Below are positions 1 to 6,740 of a stretch of DNA of 16,912 nt, one piece after another. The stretch comes from JACCYQ01 sp036675565. GTDB taxonomy: Bacteria > Bacteroidota > Bacteroidia > Chitinophagales > Chitinophagaceae. The notes beneath the pieces were generated by a model, which saw only the letters and a list, made by a program, of their open reading frames with translations, did not search any database and had not been told where the DNA came from. The translations under genes were made by a program, and so were the position numbers. Within the stretch, counting starts at the first letter, position 1, and every line of letters begins with the position of its first letter. The stretch spans positions 1-16,912 of the forward strand of contig JAKFER010000146.1 of assembly GCA_036675565.1 (NCBI GenBank), given 5' to 3'.

Positions 1-1
1 T

Positions 2-460
2 TTTATGGCTGAAAGATATAAACAGCTTAAAGAATTGCTGCAACAAAAAGATATGTTTCAAACTGTAACAATTTCTGATTACCTGTTTACAAAATGTCTT
101 TTGTTTGCGAAAGTGAATTTACCGGATGATGAGTTCCGTTTGTACCAACGCTTATTTGAGATCATTCACCAGCAACTGGTTCAACCGGATATATTAATTT
201 ACCTGCATGCGCCTGTTAATAAATTACAGGATAATATCCGCAAACGCAATCGTGTATATGAACAGAAAATTCCAGATGAGTATCTTTTTAGTATTCAGGA
301 AAAATATACACATTACATAAAAGAACATCGTATCAAAACATTGTTTGTAGATGCTTCGAATGCGAACTTTCTGGACAATGAAAAACAACTACAGGTAATA
401 ATTAATGCCCTGGATAAAGAATATGAAAACGGGCAGCACTTTTTATCACTACCAGGCTAA
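2..460 (+). CDS. Deoxynucleoside kinase family protein, C-terminal part (5' end outside window)
   Basis: The reading frame is open to the left edge, so the gene is cut by the window. The Met at position 5 is probably internal, because the visible start (F-M-A-E-R-Y-K-Q-L-K) matches the middle of the dNK family, where full proteins are about 205-210 residues; roughly 55-60 residues, including the P-loop, would be missing. Seen here: the segment with D-Y-x-x-x-K followed by F-A-x-x-x-L, the L-x-x-D-E-x-x-L-Y stretch, P-D-I-L-I-Y-L, and N-I-R-K-R-x-R-x-x-E, which resembles the lid/arginine region that contacts phosphates. Members phosphorylate deoxynucleosides (often deoxyadenosine or deoxyguanosine) with ATP in the nucleotide salvage pathway in the cytoplasm. 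Substrate cannot be decided without the N-terminus. It converges on the antiporter gene with 25 bases between stop codons. Confidence 0.85.
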   Translation, partial: FMAERYKQLKELLQQKDMFQTVTISDYLFTKCLLFAKVNLPDDEFRLYQRLFEIIHQQLVQPDILIYLHAPVNKLQDNIRKRNRVYEQKIPDEYLFSIQEKYTHYIKEHRIKTLFVDASNANFLDNEKQLQVIINALDKEYENGQHFLSLPG

Positions 461-485
461 AAGACCTTCTCTGTAATTTAAATTT

Positions 486-2675
486 TTAACTTTCGGATTC
501 GTTTTTCTTAGCTCCGGATCCGGTAAATATTTTCTTTACATAATCACCCGCTTTATTTAAAACATCCAGGTTATCCGGCAAAGGATTTAGCAACGTATTA
601 TCCATATGCTGAGTCTCAAGATCGGTTCCTGAATCCAACTGGCGAGGATAAAGTATAATAAAACTGTTATCCTTAAAAAATTTCAAGAGTTGGTAAGGCA
701 CTTTTTCCAGGTCATTATCAAATGATAAATATCCTTTACGGGAAGTGATCAGAATAAAAAGATCATCTTTTTTTATTTCCCGGCTAAAAATTAAGAACTC
801 GCTCCAATCAGAAAATGGATTGAGTCCAATTTGCAGCTTTGCTATTCTTTGCTCATTTAGCTGGCTAATTCTTTTTAATGAATCTGCATTTCCATAAAAA
901 TGAATGGACAATCCTGTTCCTTTTGCTAATGTATATAACTTATCAAACCAATGATAGAAGCCAGGTTCGTATTCTGCTTTGGGTGGAACTGCAACCAAAA
1001 TTCTTTTTAACGTATTAAGAGGTTGGGCAGCTTTATAAATAAAAATGCTTTCTGAAGTTCGTCGTACAATTTTTTCAACTACAGGACCCAGTATGTGATA
1101 TCCTGAATCTTTAGCTCCGTGATGAAGTCCAATTACAACATCAGAAATATTATGTTCCTTAATAGTATAAATAATTCCGTTACTGATGCTCATGTCATAA
1201 CGGGTTAGGGGGATCAATGTATCATCTGTCGATGAGGCTATTTCAGCGGCTTTACCCATCATTTTTTTACCTGAAAAATCAGTATTCATCGAATTTTCTT
1301 CTTCAACTACATGCAACGCATATAAAGGAGATTTTTTATTATGCTGTTTGATCATTAAACCAAATTCAACCAATGCAGGAACAGTATCCGGATATGCAAG
1401 AGAAATCAAAACCCGGTCAGTCTCATCTTCCTGTTGAGGATTATTATTTTCTTCTAAAATGGCAAGCTTTCGTGCAGCCTTTTCAACCACAAATGAACTG
1501 ATTGCGCAACTGACCAGGATTAATAAAATAGTTCCATTCAATACATCCTCATTCAATAAACGTATAGGTTCACCATTTGGCGTTTCACCAATAATGATAT
1601 TATATCCAACTAGTATGATAGCTAATGTAGCAGCTGCATGCGAAGTACTTAAACCAAAAATCAGATTACCTTCTTGTGTTGAATATTTGAAAAATTTTTG
1701 TGTAACCCATGCGGCTATATACTTGGTAAGTACTGCTACAAATATTATGACCCCTGCCACTTTTAATGCGCCCCACCCTTTAAAAAGCACACTAAAATCT
1801 ACCAACATACCAACCCCAATAAGGAAAAATGGAATAAATAATGCATTACCCACAAAATTTATCCTGTTCATTAATGCAGATGTGTGTGGTATAAATCGAT
1901 TCAATACAAGGCCGGAGAAAAAAGCCCCGATGATTGCTTCAACACCCGCAGCTTCTGCTAAAAACGAGGCAAGAAAAACAATAGCCAATACAAAAATGTA
2001 TTGTGATACATTATCATCAAAATTTTTAAAAAACCATTGGATGATAATTGGAAAAATAAAAAAAACAATACAAACAAATATGATTGATGAAAGACCGAGT
2101 GTTATCCAGAAAGAAGAAGATACTTCTTCCTTGGTCATGCCAGCGATACTGGCAAGCACTATCAAAGCCAGAATATCCGTTATCATTGTACCGCCAATGG
2201 TTAAATTAACAGCACGGTTCCTGTTAACCCCATATCGACTGGTTATTGGATAAGAAACAAGTGTGTGAGTTGAAAACATACTGGCTAATAATATAGAAGA
2301 CAGTAATCCATAACCTAACACATAATAGCTTGCAATGGTACCAAAAACAAAAGGCAGAATAAAAGTCAAAAAGCCGTAGATAATTATTTTTTTCCAGTTC
2401 TTTTTAAATTCAATCAGGTCCATTTCAAGTCCTGCTAAGAACATGATATACAATAAACCCACCGTTCCAAATAAAACGATACTGCTATCTCGTAATAAAA
2501 GATTAAAACCGTATGGGCCTATGATGATTCCGGCTACAATTAAGCCAATGATATGCGGAATTTTAAACTTATTCAAAGCCAGTGGCGCGAATAAAATTAT
2601 GAAGAGAACCAGTGAGAAAATAATGACTGGATTTTTGAGTGGAAGACTAAAATCAAGGTCTGCTAATAATATCAT
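486..2675 (-). CDS. CPA2-type cation:proton antiporter with USP-like C-terminal domain
   Basis: The first ~400 of 729 residues are a run of about 12-13 hydrophobic segments typical of the monovalent cation:proton antiporter-2 family (Na+/H+ exchanger fold). Recognisable marks are G-L-I-V-A-G-I-I-I-G-P near residues 44-54, L-A-G-L-E-M-D near 80-86, and the ion-binding helix G-G-T-M-I-T-D with Asp167. The pair here is T-D rather than the D-D of electrogenic antiporters, which by family knowledge hints at electroneutral exchange (inference). Residues ~420-700 are soluble and begin R-V-L-I-S-L-A-Y-P, like a universal-stress-protein (USP) fold, with a second similar half starting R-I-L-V-A-V-P near 558. 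These tails are thought to regulate transport by binding nucleotides. It starts 21 bases after the upstream lipoprotein gene, so the two are probably cotranscribed. Likely inner membrane; ion (Na+ or K+) not determinable. Confidence 0.9.
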   Translation of the reverse strand: MILLADLDFSLPLKNPVIIFSLVLFIILFAPLALNKFKIPHIIGLIVAGIIIGPYGFNLLLRDSSIVLFGTVGLLYIMFLAGLEMDLIEFKKNWKKIIIYGFLTFILPFVFGTIASYYVLGYGLLSSILLASMFSTHTLVSYPITSRYGVNRNRAVNLTIGGTMITDILALIVLASIAGMTKEEVSSSFWITLGLSSIIFVCIVFFIFPIIIQWFFKNFDDNVSQYIFVLAIVFLASFLAEAAGVEAIIGAFFSGLVLNRFIPHTSALMNRINFVGNALFIPFFLIGVGMLVDFSVLFKGWGALKVAGVIIFVAVLTKYIAAWVTQKFFKYSTQEGNLIFGLSTSHAAATLAIILVGYNIIIGETPNGEPIRLLNEDVLNGTILLILVSCAISSFVVEKAARKLAILEENNNPQQEDETDRVLISLAYPDTVPALVEFGLMIKQHNKKSPLYALHVVEEENSMNTDFSGKKMMGKAAEIASSTDDTLIPLTRYDMSISNGIIYTIKEHNISDVVIGLHHGAKDSGYHILGPVVEKIVRRTSESIFIYKAAQPLNTLKRILVAVPPKAEYEPGFYHWFDKLYTLAKGTGLSIHFYGNADSLKRISQLNEQRIAKLQIGLNPFSDWSEFLIFSREIKKDDLFILITSRKGYLSFDNDLEKVPYQLLKFFKDNSFIILYPRQLDSGTDLETQHMDNTLLNPLPDNLDVLNKAGDYVKKIFTGSGAKKNESES

Positions 2676-2696
2676 AAATGCAATTAGATTTTCTAA

Positions 2697-3269
2697 TTAT
2701 CCCAATTTTTTAAATTCCAATTCATATATAATTTTACACTCCCCAGGTCTGATGATTTCCCTTCTGCCCTCTACAACATTATTTGCTCTTTTTTGAATGG
2801 TCACGATCATATTTGTATTTTGAGATGGGGACTCCTCAGTGTGTGTTGTTAACTGAACGGGGGTACCCTGGTAGTACCCGGAATAAATCCTGACAAGTTT
2901 TTTTCCATCGAAGGCTTTTACAATTAAATTTCGATCCTGGTAAGTAACTTCCCATGTTTCATTCTTAACATCTCCAATGGCGGATCCGGGGCAATTGGTT
3001 TCCGTGCATCTCATTTTCACGGCCCATGACCCTATCAGGCTGCTATCCAATGGAATTGTAGAATCTATGCGCAATGTGCTATCAATTAATTGCTGTTGTG
3101 CCAGGAGTTCCTCTTCTTTCAACTGCAATTGTTTTTCCTTCAGTAACAACTGCTGTTCTTTCTGATTTAATTCATCGGCTCTTTTCTCCAGGGCTTGTTC
3201 CCTTTCCCTGATGCTGCAGGATGATGTTAAAATCAAACAACCCGCAAGCAGTACATACATCAATTTCAT
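2697..3269 (-). CDS. Coiled-coil lipoprotein, function unknown
   Basis: I do not recognise a named family. The frame can be opened at a TTG at 3296, but the ATG at 3269 gives a textbook lipoprotein signal: M-K-L, a hydrophobic stretch, then L-T-S-S-C with the lipidated Cys at residue 18, so I choose it (190 aa). Residues ~21-60 are an E/Q/K/L-rich coiled coil with repeated K-E-x-Q-L units. From residue ~80 a compact, beta-rich domain follows, starting L-I-G-S-W, containing two Cys (87 and 92) that could form a disulfide, and ending Y-E-L-E-F. The L-x-G-x-W start recalls small secreted lipocalin-like Bacteroidota domains, but that is a guess. A -7-like box lies upstream at 3322-3329, and the antiporter gene follows after 27 intervening bases measured between the annotated ends' neighbours (stop at 2697, next ATG at 2675), so an operon is likely. 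Confidence 0.75.
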   Translation of the reverse strand: MKLMYVLLAGCLILTSSCSIREREQALEKRADELNQKEQQLLLKEKQLQLKEEELLAQQQLIDSTLRIDSTIPLDSSLIGSWAVKMRCTETNCPGSAIGDVKNETWEVTYQDRNLIVKAFDGKKLVRIYSGYYQGTPVQLTTHTEESPSQNTNMIVTIQKRANNVVEGRREIIRPGECKIIYELEFKKLG

Positions 3270-3321
3270 ATGGTATTTAATTTGTACTTTCTTCAATATA
3301 ATGATAATTAATTAAGCGAAG

Positions 3322-3329
3322 CAAAAATA
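3322..3329 (-). promoter_or_regulatory. Putative Bacteroidota -7 box for lipoprotein-antiporter operon
   Basis: On the minus strand the octamer reads TATTTTTG, a full match to the Bacteroidota -7 consensus TAnnTTTG, about 53 bases before the lipoprotein ATG at 3269. No clear TTTG -33 element is seen at the usual spacing. The site lies in the 135-base gap shared with the divergent hydrolase gene at 3405, for which no full consensus match was found. Confidence 0.4.
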
Positions 3330-3404
3330 AGGCCTGCATACTATGGTTTAAAATATTCATAGCCTTTAATTATTTCTTACATTTATTTTTATAAAATTAG
3401 CCAT

Positions 3405-4301
3405 ATGCATCGTCGTACATTTATTAAACAATCCACATTTACCCTGGGTGCACTTACTATCAGTCAGCATTTATCATTAAAATGGCTGGTACAGGATCCT
3501 TTCAAAATTACCATGCTTAGAAACGATGTTGGCATCTTTACCGAACGGGGAGGCACAATCGCTTTTTTATTATCGAATGATGGCATCGTGGTAGTTGACT
3601 CCCAATTTCCCGATCAATCCAAAAACCTTATTGGTGAATTGAAAAAAAGATCAGAGAAACCATTTCGCAAATTAATCAATACACACCATCACGGAGATCA
3701 TTCAGGAGGCAATATTGCATTTAAAGGATTAGTGGATCATGTATTAGCACATGCAAATTCTAAATCAAACCAGGAGCGTGTGGCCAGGGACCAGAAATCG
3801 GAAGACAAACAATATTTTCCAACGCAAACTTTTACTGATGCATGGAGTGAAAGTATTGGAAAAGAAAAAATAAACATGCATTATTTTGGAGCGGCACATA
3901 CAAATGGTGATAGCCTGGTACATTTTCAACATGCCAATATTGTACACCTGGGCGACCTGCTTTTCAATCGTCGCCACCCTTTTATTGACAGAAGTTCAGG
4001 AGCCAATATTAAAAACTGGATGACGGTAATGGATAAAGCAGTAAAAACTTTTGATCGCAAAACAATGTATATATATGGTCACGCGGCAGAAGGATATAAC
4101 GTAACCGGCACCCGGGATGACCTGGAAAAATTTCGTGATTATTTGGGCAAATTATTAAAGTTTACAGAAAGTGAAATCAAAGCTGGAAAAACAAAAGAAG
4201 ATATTTTAAAAAATACAGCATTACCCGGGGAAAATGAATGGAAGGGCGATGGATTTCAACGTCCCTTACAGGCGGCTTATGAAGAATTAACAGCAATATA
4301 A
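3405..4301 (+). CDS. Metallo-beta-lactamase-fold hydrolase with Tat-type signal
   Basis: The 298-residue protein begins M-H-R-R-T-F-I-K, a twin-arginine signal pattern (R-R-x-F-x-K) followed by a mildly hydrophobic stretch, so export to the periplasm in folded form is likely. The metal-binding motif HxHxDH is present as H94-H95-H96-G97-D98-H99. Further ligands expected for the fold are visible: H165 (A-A-H-T-x-G-D), D184 (H-L-G-D) and H226 (Y-G-H). It therefore looks like an intact dinuclear zinc hydrolase. The substrate is unknown; the family includes beta-lactamases, quinoprotein-associated hydrolases and many others, and this one lacks features that would assign it to true class B lactamases. 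It is divergent from the lipoprotein-antiporter pair and converges on the Cys-cluster gene 45 bases downstream. No strong terminator is seen between them. Confidence 0.85.
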   Translation: MHRRTFIKQSTFTLGALTISQHLSLKWLVQDPFKITMLRNDVGIFTERGGTIAFLLSNDGIVVVDSQFPDQSKNLIGELKKRSEKPFRKLINTHHHGDHSGGNIAFKGLVDHVLAHANSKSNQERVARDQKSEDKQYFPTQTFTDAWSESIGKEKINMHYFGAAHTNGDSLVHFQHANIVHLGDLLFNRRHPFIDRSSGANIKNWMTVMDKAVKTFDRKTMYIYGHAAEGYNVTGTRDDLEKFRDYLGKLLKFTESEIKAGKTKEDILKNTALPGENEWKGDGFQRPLQAAYEELTAI

Positions 4302-4346
4302 TTTTATCAAACTACATCAAAATCATTTTCCGGATTGATTAAAAGT

Positions 4347-4835
4347 CTATTTCACTTCAATAAGTCTTTCAAGTACATAATAAGTAATGGGGCAAAAAGT
4401 GGAATTCTTTAAAGTTAGCTGCGGTCTTTTTAAAAGAATGTCCTCATCTGTATATGGGAACCGACGACAGTCTGAAGGGCGATGCTCATAAATACTGCAA
4501 TAATTATCTGAACCCAGGAAAGGACATGGTGTAGATTTTACCACAAAATCACCTTCTTCATCTACAACCAGGTAAGTATCGATAAATTCGCTTTCACGCA
4601 TTCTGAGTTGCTTACTGATGCGCTTAATATCGGGTGTTTTAAACCTGGGAGAATAATTTTTACAACATTGGGCACATTGTAAGCAATCTATTTTTTCAAA
4701 TGCCTCTTCTGTTAAGCCAGGCAACTTTTTTAAAACCTTATTCTTATCAGCCCGCTGTAAAAAACGTTTATATTCCTTTTGTTTTTCTAAAGCTTTTTTA
4801 GCCCAGTTTCCTTCAATATCAAAGTCTGATTTCAA
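4347..4835 (-). CDS. YkgJ-family cysteine cluster protein (probable Fe-S or zinc binding)
   Basis: The 162-residue protein has the C-x-x-C-x-x-C-C signature (C51, C54, C57, C58), then T-P-C-P-F-L (C104), C113 in N-Y-C-S-I-Y, C123 in R-P-S-D-C-R-R-F-P, and C148, the set of eight conserved cysteines of the YkgJ/UPF0153 (CxxCxxCC) family. Members are thought to bind a metal or iron-sulfur cluster; no reaction is established. Start choice: there is no usable ATG before residue 79. The codon at 4835 is TTG and an in-frame TAG lies only one codon upstream of it, so TTG is the most plausible start; the N-terminus obtained has family-like length. No signal peptide or membrane segment, so cytoplasmic. 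It is monocistronic as far as can be seen. Confidence 0.85.
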   Translation of the reverse strand: MKSDFDIEGNWAKKALEKQKEYKRFLQRADKNKVLKKLPGLTEEAFEKIDCLQCAQCCKNYSPRFKTPDIKRISKQLRMRESEFIDTYLVVDEEGDFVVKSTPCPFLGSDNYCSIYEHRPSDCRRFPYTDEDILLKRPQLTLKNSTFCPITYYVLERLIEVK

Positions 4836-5207
4836 ACGCTACTGTTTTCACAATGATTTAATAAGGTGCAAATATCTCATTTATTTATTTCACCTTTTTT
4901 ATAACTTTATAATGAACGGATGGCGTAGTAATAATGGTTTCAGACGTAAACATCACGAAATTTTAATTTGATTTTATAAATCTTATCCACCTATAAGGTT
5001 TAAGGCATCTCCTTCTCATCACCCAGTATTAATTATTAGTAGCATCTTCATCCATATATATTGGGTGAATCATAGTTGCCTTCCATGAAATCACCGTTCC
5101 CGCTTCGTGATAATTCTAAAAGAAAAATTTAAACAATCAGCAAGGTATTTTACACCATGGTTACTATGAAATACCATCAATATTAATAAACAAATAAACC
5201 TTGAATT
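4836..5207. other. Non-coding gap with inverted repeats, upstream of V8-like protease gene
   Basis: This 372-base stretch has no credible coding frame. It must hold the leader of the minus-strand Cys-cluster gene and the promoter of the protease gene at 5208, but no full TAnnTTTG box was found on either strand. It holds several inverted repeats. The best is an 11-bp stem (5019-5029 with 5058-5068). A 5-bp hairpin lies at 4982-4986/4993-4997, and a perfect 8-bp pair at 4952-4959/5104-5111 would enclose both. The 8-bp pair alone could easily be chance in a stretch of this size. Confidence 0.6.
5019..5068 (+). repeat. Imperfect inverted repeat / hairpin, 11-bp stem
   Basis: The left arm TCACCCAGTAT (5019-5029) pairs with the right arm ATATTGGGTGA (5058-5068) over 11 positions. 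The only non-Watson-Crick pair is one G-T, which would be a G-U wobble in RNA. The loop is 28 bases. There is no T-run after it, so it is not a standard terminator. It sits about 140 bases before the protease start and could be part of a leader RNA or an operator. Confidence 0.5.
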
Positions 5208-6224
5208 ATGAAATCAAAAACATTTTCAGGTGTATCATCTCACAAAGAATCTCTTGGTAATGGAAATAATGGTGGTGATACAATTTCCGAATTGCCAAAA
5301 CCGGTAACCAGAGTTTTTTCAACCGAATCAACGGTTTCATTAACAGAAACGGAAATAGAAGATGTGGAAGGTTATAGTATAACCCGGCCAGGTGATGAAG
5401 ATAAAGAAGCGGCTAATGCACCATCAACAGAAACTGAATACGAGGAAATGTATTTGGAAGAATCGGGAACAGAAGAATTTGGTGAAGACAATTTTGCAAT
5501 GGATGCATTTTTTGCAAGTTACCCGGAACTGCAAAGTAAAAGCATCGCTGAAGTAATTATAGGAACTGATAACAGGGTTCGGATAAGTCCAACTACCTCC
5601 TACCCGTGGCGGGCTATTTGCGCTTTGCGCATGACGGCAAAAGATAATACCAAATGGATCGGAACAGGTTGGCTTGTTTCTCCCAGAACGGTTATAACCG
5701 CTGGTCACTGCGTTTACCTGCACGGTCATGGAGGATGGCCCAAAAAAATAGAAGTGATTCCTGCCATGAACGATGCCAGCAGGCCATATGGATCTTTTGT
5801 TGGTACTACTTTCAGAAGTGTAAACGGATGGGTAAACAGCAAAAACAGGGATTATGATTATGGTGCTATTATTCTGCCATCCAGTTCAAGGCCAGGCGAT
5901 CGAACAGGCACTTTTGGTTTTGCGGTAAAGGATAATAATTACCTGAAAAATTCCTACCTGAACCTGTCTGGTTACCCAGGTGATAAAGGTGGTGCACAAC
6001 AATGGTTCATGGCACAAAAAGGCAAAGCAACTTCCAGCAGGGTTATATATTATGATACAGATACCATGGGAGGACAAAGCGGATCACCTGTTTGGATAAA
6101 AGTTGGAAATACACGTCATGCTGTGGGCATTCACACCAATGGACATATAACCGGCAATTCTGCCACCCGGATTGTTACCCCGGTTTTCAATAACATTCAG
6201 GCATGGAAAGCGCTGGGTATGTAA
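5208..6224 (+). CDS. V8/glutamyl-endopeptidase-like serine protease (S1 fold), no signal peptide
   Basis: The C-terminal ~215 of 338 residues form a trypsin-fold protease. The triad is visible: H167 in T-A-G-H-C-V, D217 in Y-D-Y-G-A-I, and S291 in G-G-Q-S-G-S-P-V. The Y-D-Y-G-A-I form and the late H309-T-N-G resemble bacterial glutamyl endopeptidases, where that His helps select Glu at P1, so Glu/Asp specificity is a reasonable inference. The first ~120 residues are low-complexity, rich in Ser/Thr at the start and strongly acidic from ~45 to 95, and may be a propeptide or docking region. There is no Sec, Tat or lipoprotein signal, unusual for this mostly secreted family. Start: ATG at 5208, no better upstream candidate. 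The downstream membrane-protein gene starts inside this one (22-base overlap), so translation is likely coupled. Confidence 0.9.
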   Translation: MKSKTFSGVSSHKESLGNGNNGGDTISELPKPVTRVFSTESTVSLTETEIEDVEGYSITRPGDEDKEAANAPSTETEYEEMYLEESGTEEFGEDNFAMDAFFASYPELQSKSIAEVIIGTDNRVRISPTTSYPWRAICALRMTAKDNTKWIGTGWLVSPRTVITAGHCVYLHGHGGWPKKIEVIPAMNDASRPYGSFVGTTFRSVNGWVNSKNRDYDYGAIILPSSSRPGDRTGTFGFAVKDNNYLKNSYLNLSGYPGDKGGAQQWFMAQKGKATSSRVIYYDTDTMGGQSGSPVWIKVGNTRHAVGIHTNGHITGNSATRIVTPVFNNIQAWKALGM

Positions 6225-6583
6225 TAGAAGATAATTATCATTGGAAAAGATGGGCTGCATTAGCAGCCTCTCTTTTCATTTTGTTTACAGGCCTTTTTAT
6301 TATTATTAAAATTTTACCCAACATGAGTACAAATGCCAGTATTAACGGGATGGTTTTTGAGGCTGCCAGCGGAAAACCTGTTCCCAATGCTATTATCATG
6401 ATTACAGGTGGTACCCATGAACATCCGGATATCGCTTCTCAGTCAGACGATGATGGGCAATTTGCTTTACCCTCCCTGGAAATACCTGGCACCTATAACT
6501 TGTTGATTCAAAATAACGATGTTCGTAAAGAATTAACCATCAATATTGACAGCAAAGACACTGTGCTGAAAATACCTTTGTAA
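6203..6583 (+). CDS. Single-pass membrane protein with carboxypeptidase-regulatory-like domain
   Basis: The 126-residue product has a short N-terminus (about 15 residues), a hydrophobic segment around residues 17-37 preceded by W-K-R-W, and a domain from ~44 to the end with the look of the CarboxypepD_reg-like beta-sandwich: I-N-G-M-V-F-E-A-A-S-G-K-P-V-P-N-A, then D-D-D-G-Q-F-A-L-P, then I-P-G-T-Y-N-L. Positive charge before the helix suggests the N-terminus is cytoplasmic and the beta domain faces out. The ATG lies 22 bases inside the protease gene in another frame, and no other start fits the frame, so the pair is probably translated together. The beta domain has no catalytic residues by family knowledge. 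It may anchor or present something to the protease, but the two would sit on different membrane sides if topology is as inferred. Function unknown. Confidence 0.8.
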   Translation: MESAGYVIEDNYHWKRWAALAASLFILFTGLFIIIKILPNMSTNASINGMVFEAASGKPVPNAIIMITGGTHEHPDIASQSDDDGQFALPSLEIPGTYNLLIQNNDVRKELTINIDSKDTVLKIPL

Positions 6584-6656
6584 TTACAATTTCTAGAACA
6601 TTCCGCCTTCATTTTCTTTTCTCTTTTACTTACGAAATAAATACACCGATTCCCCG

Positions 6657-6664
6657 TAAATTTG
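6657..6664 (+). promoter_or_regulatory. Putative -7 box for gcvP
   Basis: TAAATTTG matches the Bacteroidota TAnnTTTG consensus and lies 76 bases before the gcvP ATG, giving a leader of about 70 bases. No clear -33 TTTG is seen at the usual distance. Its presence suggests gcvP is transcribed separately from the protease pair upstream. Confidence 0.45.
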
Positions 6665-6740
6665 CACGCCAAATAAATGGCAGGAAACCGGTTTGGTTAT
6701 CCTTAAACCCTTAACGACAAACATAACATCCCCCGCTAAT

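Noticed and set aside
1459..2253. Long open frame on the + strand (264 codons) opposite the antiporter gene
   Set aside because: It lies wholly inside the antisense of a well-recognised antiporter and its translation has no domain-like features; it is a shadow.
3405..4301. True metallo-beta-lactamase resistance gene
   Set aside because: Only the general fold and metal ligands are visible; nothing points to a lactam substrate.
6203..6583. Gasdermin-like pore protein activated by the adjacent protease
   Set aside because: The protein is far too short and has a single signal-anchor helix plus a carboxypeptidase-regulatory-like beta domain, not a gasdermin fold.
6693..6740. gcvP starting at TTG 6693
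   Set aside because: The extra 16 residues lack family features; the ATG at 6741 places the R-H-I-G-P motif at the expected distance.
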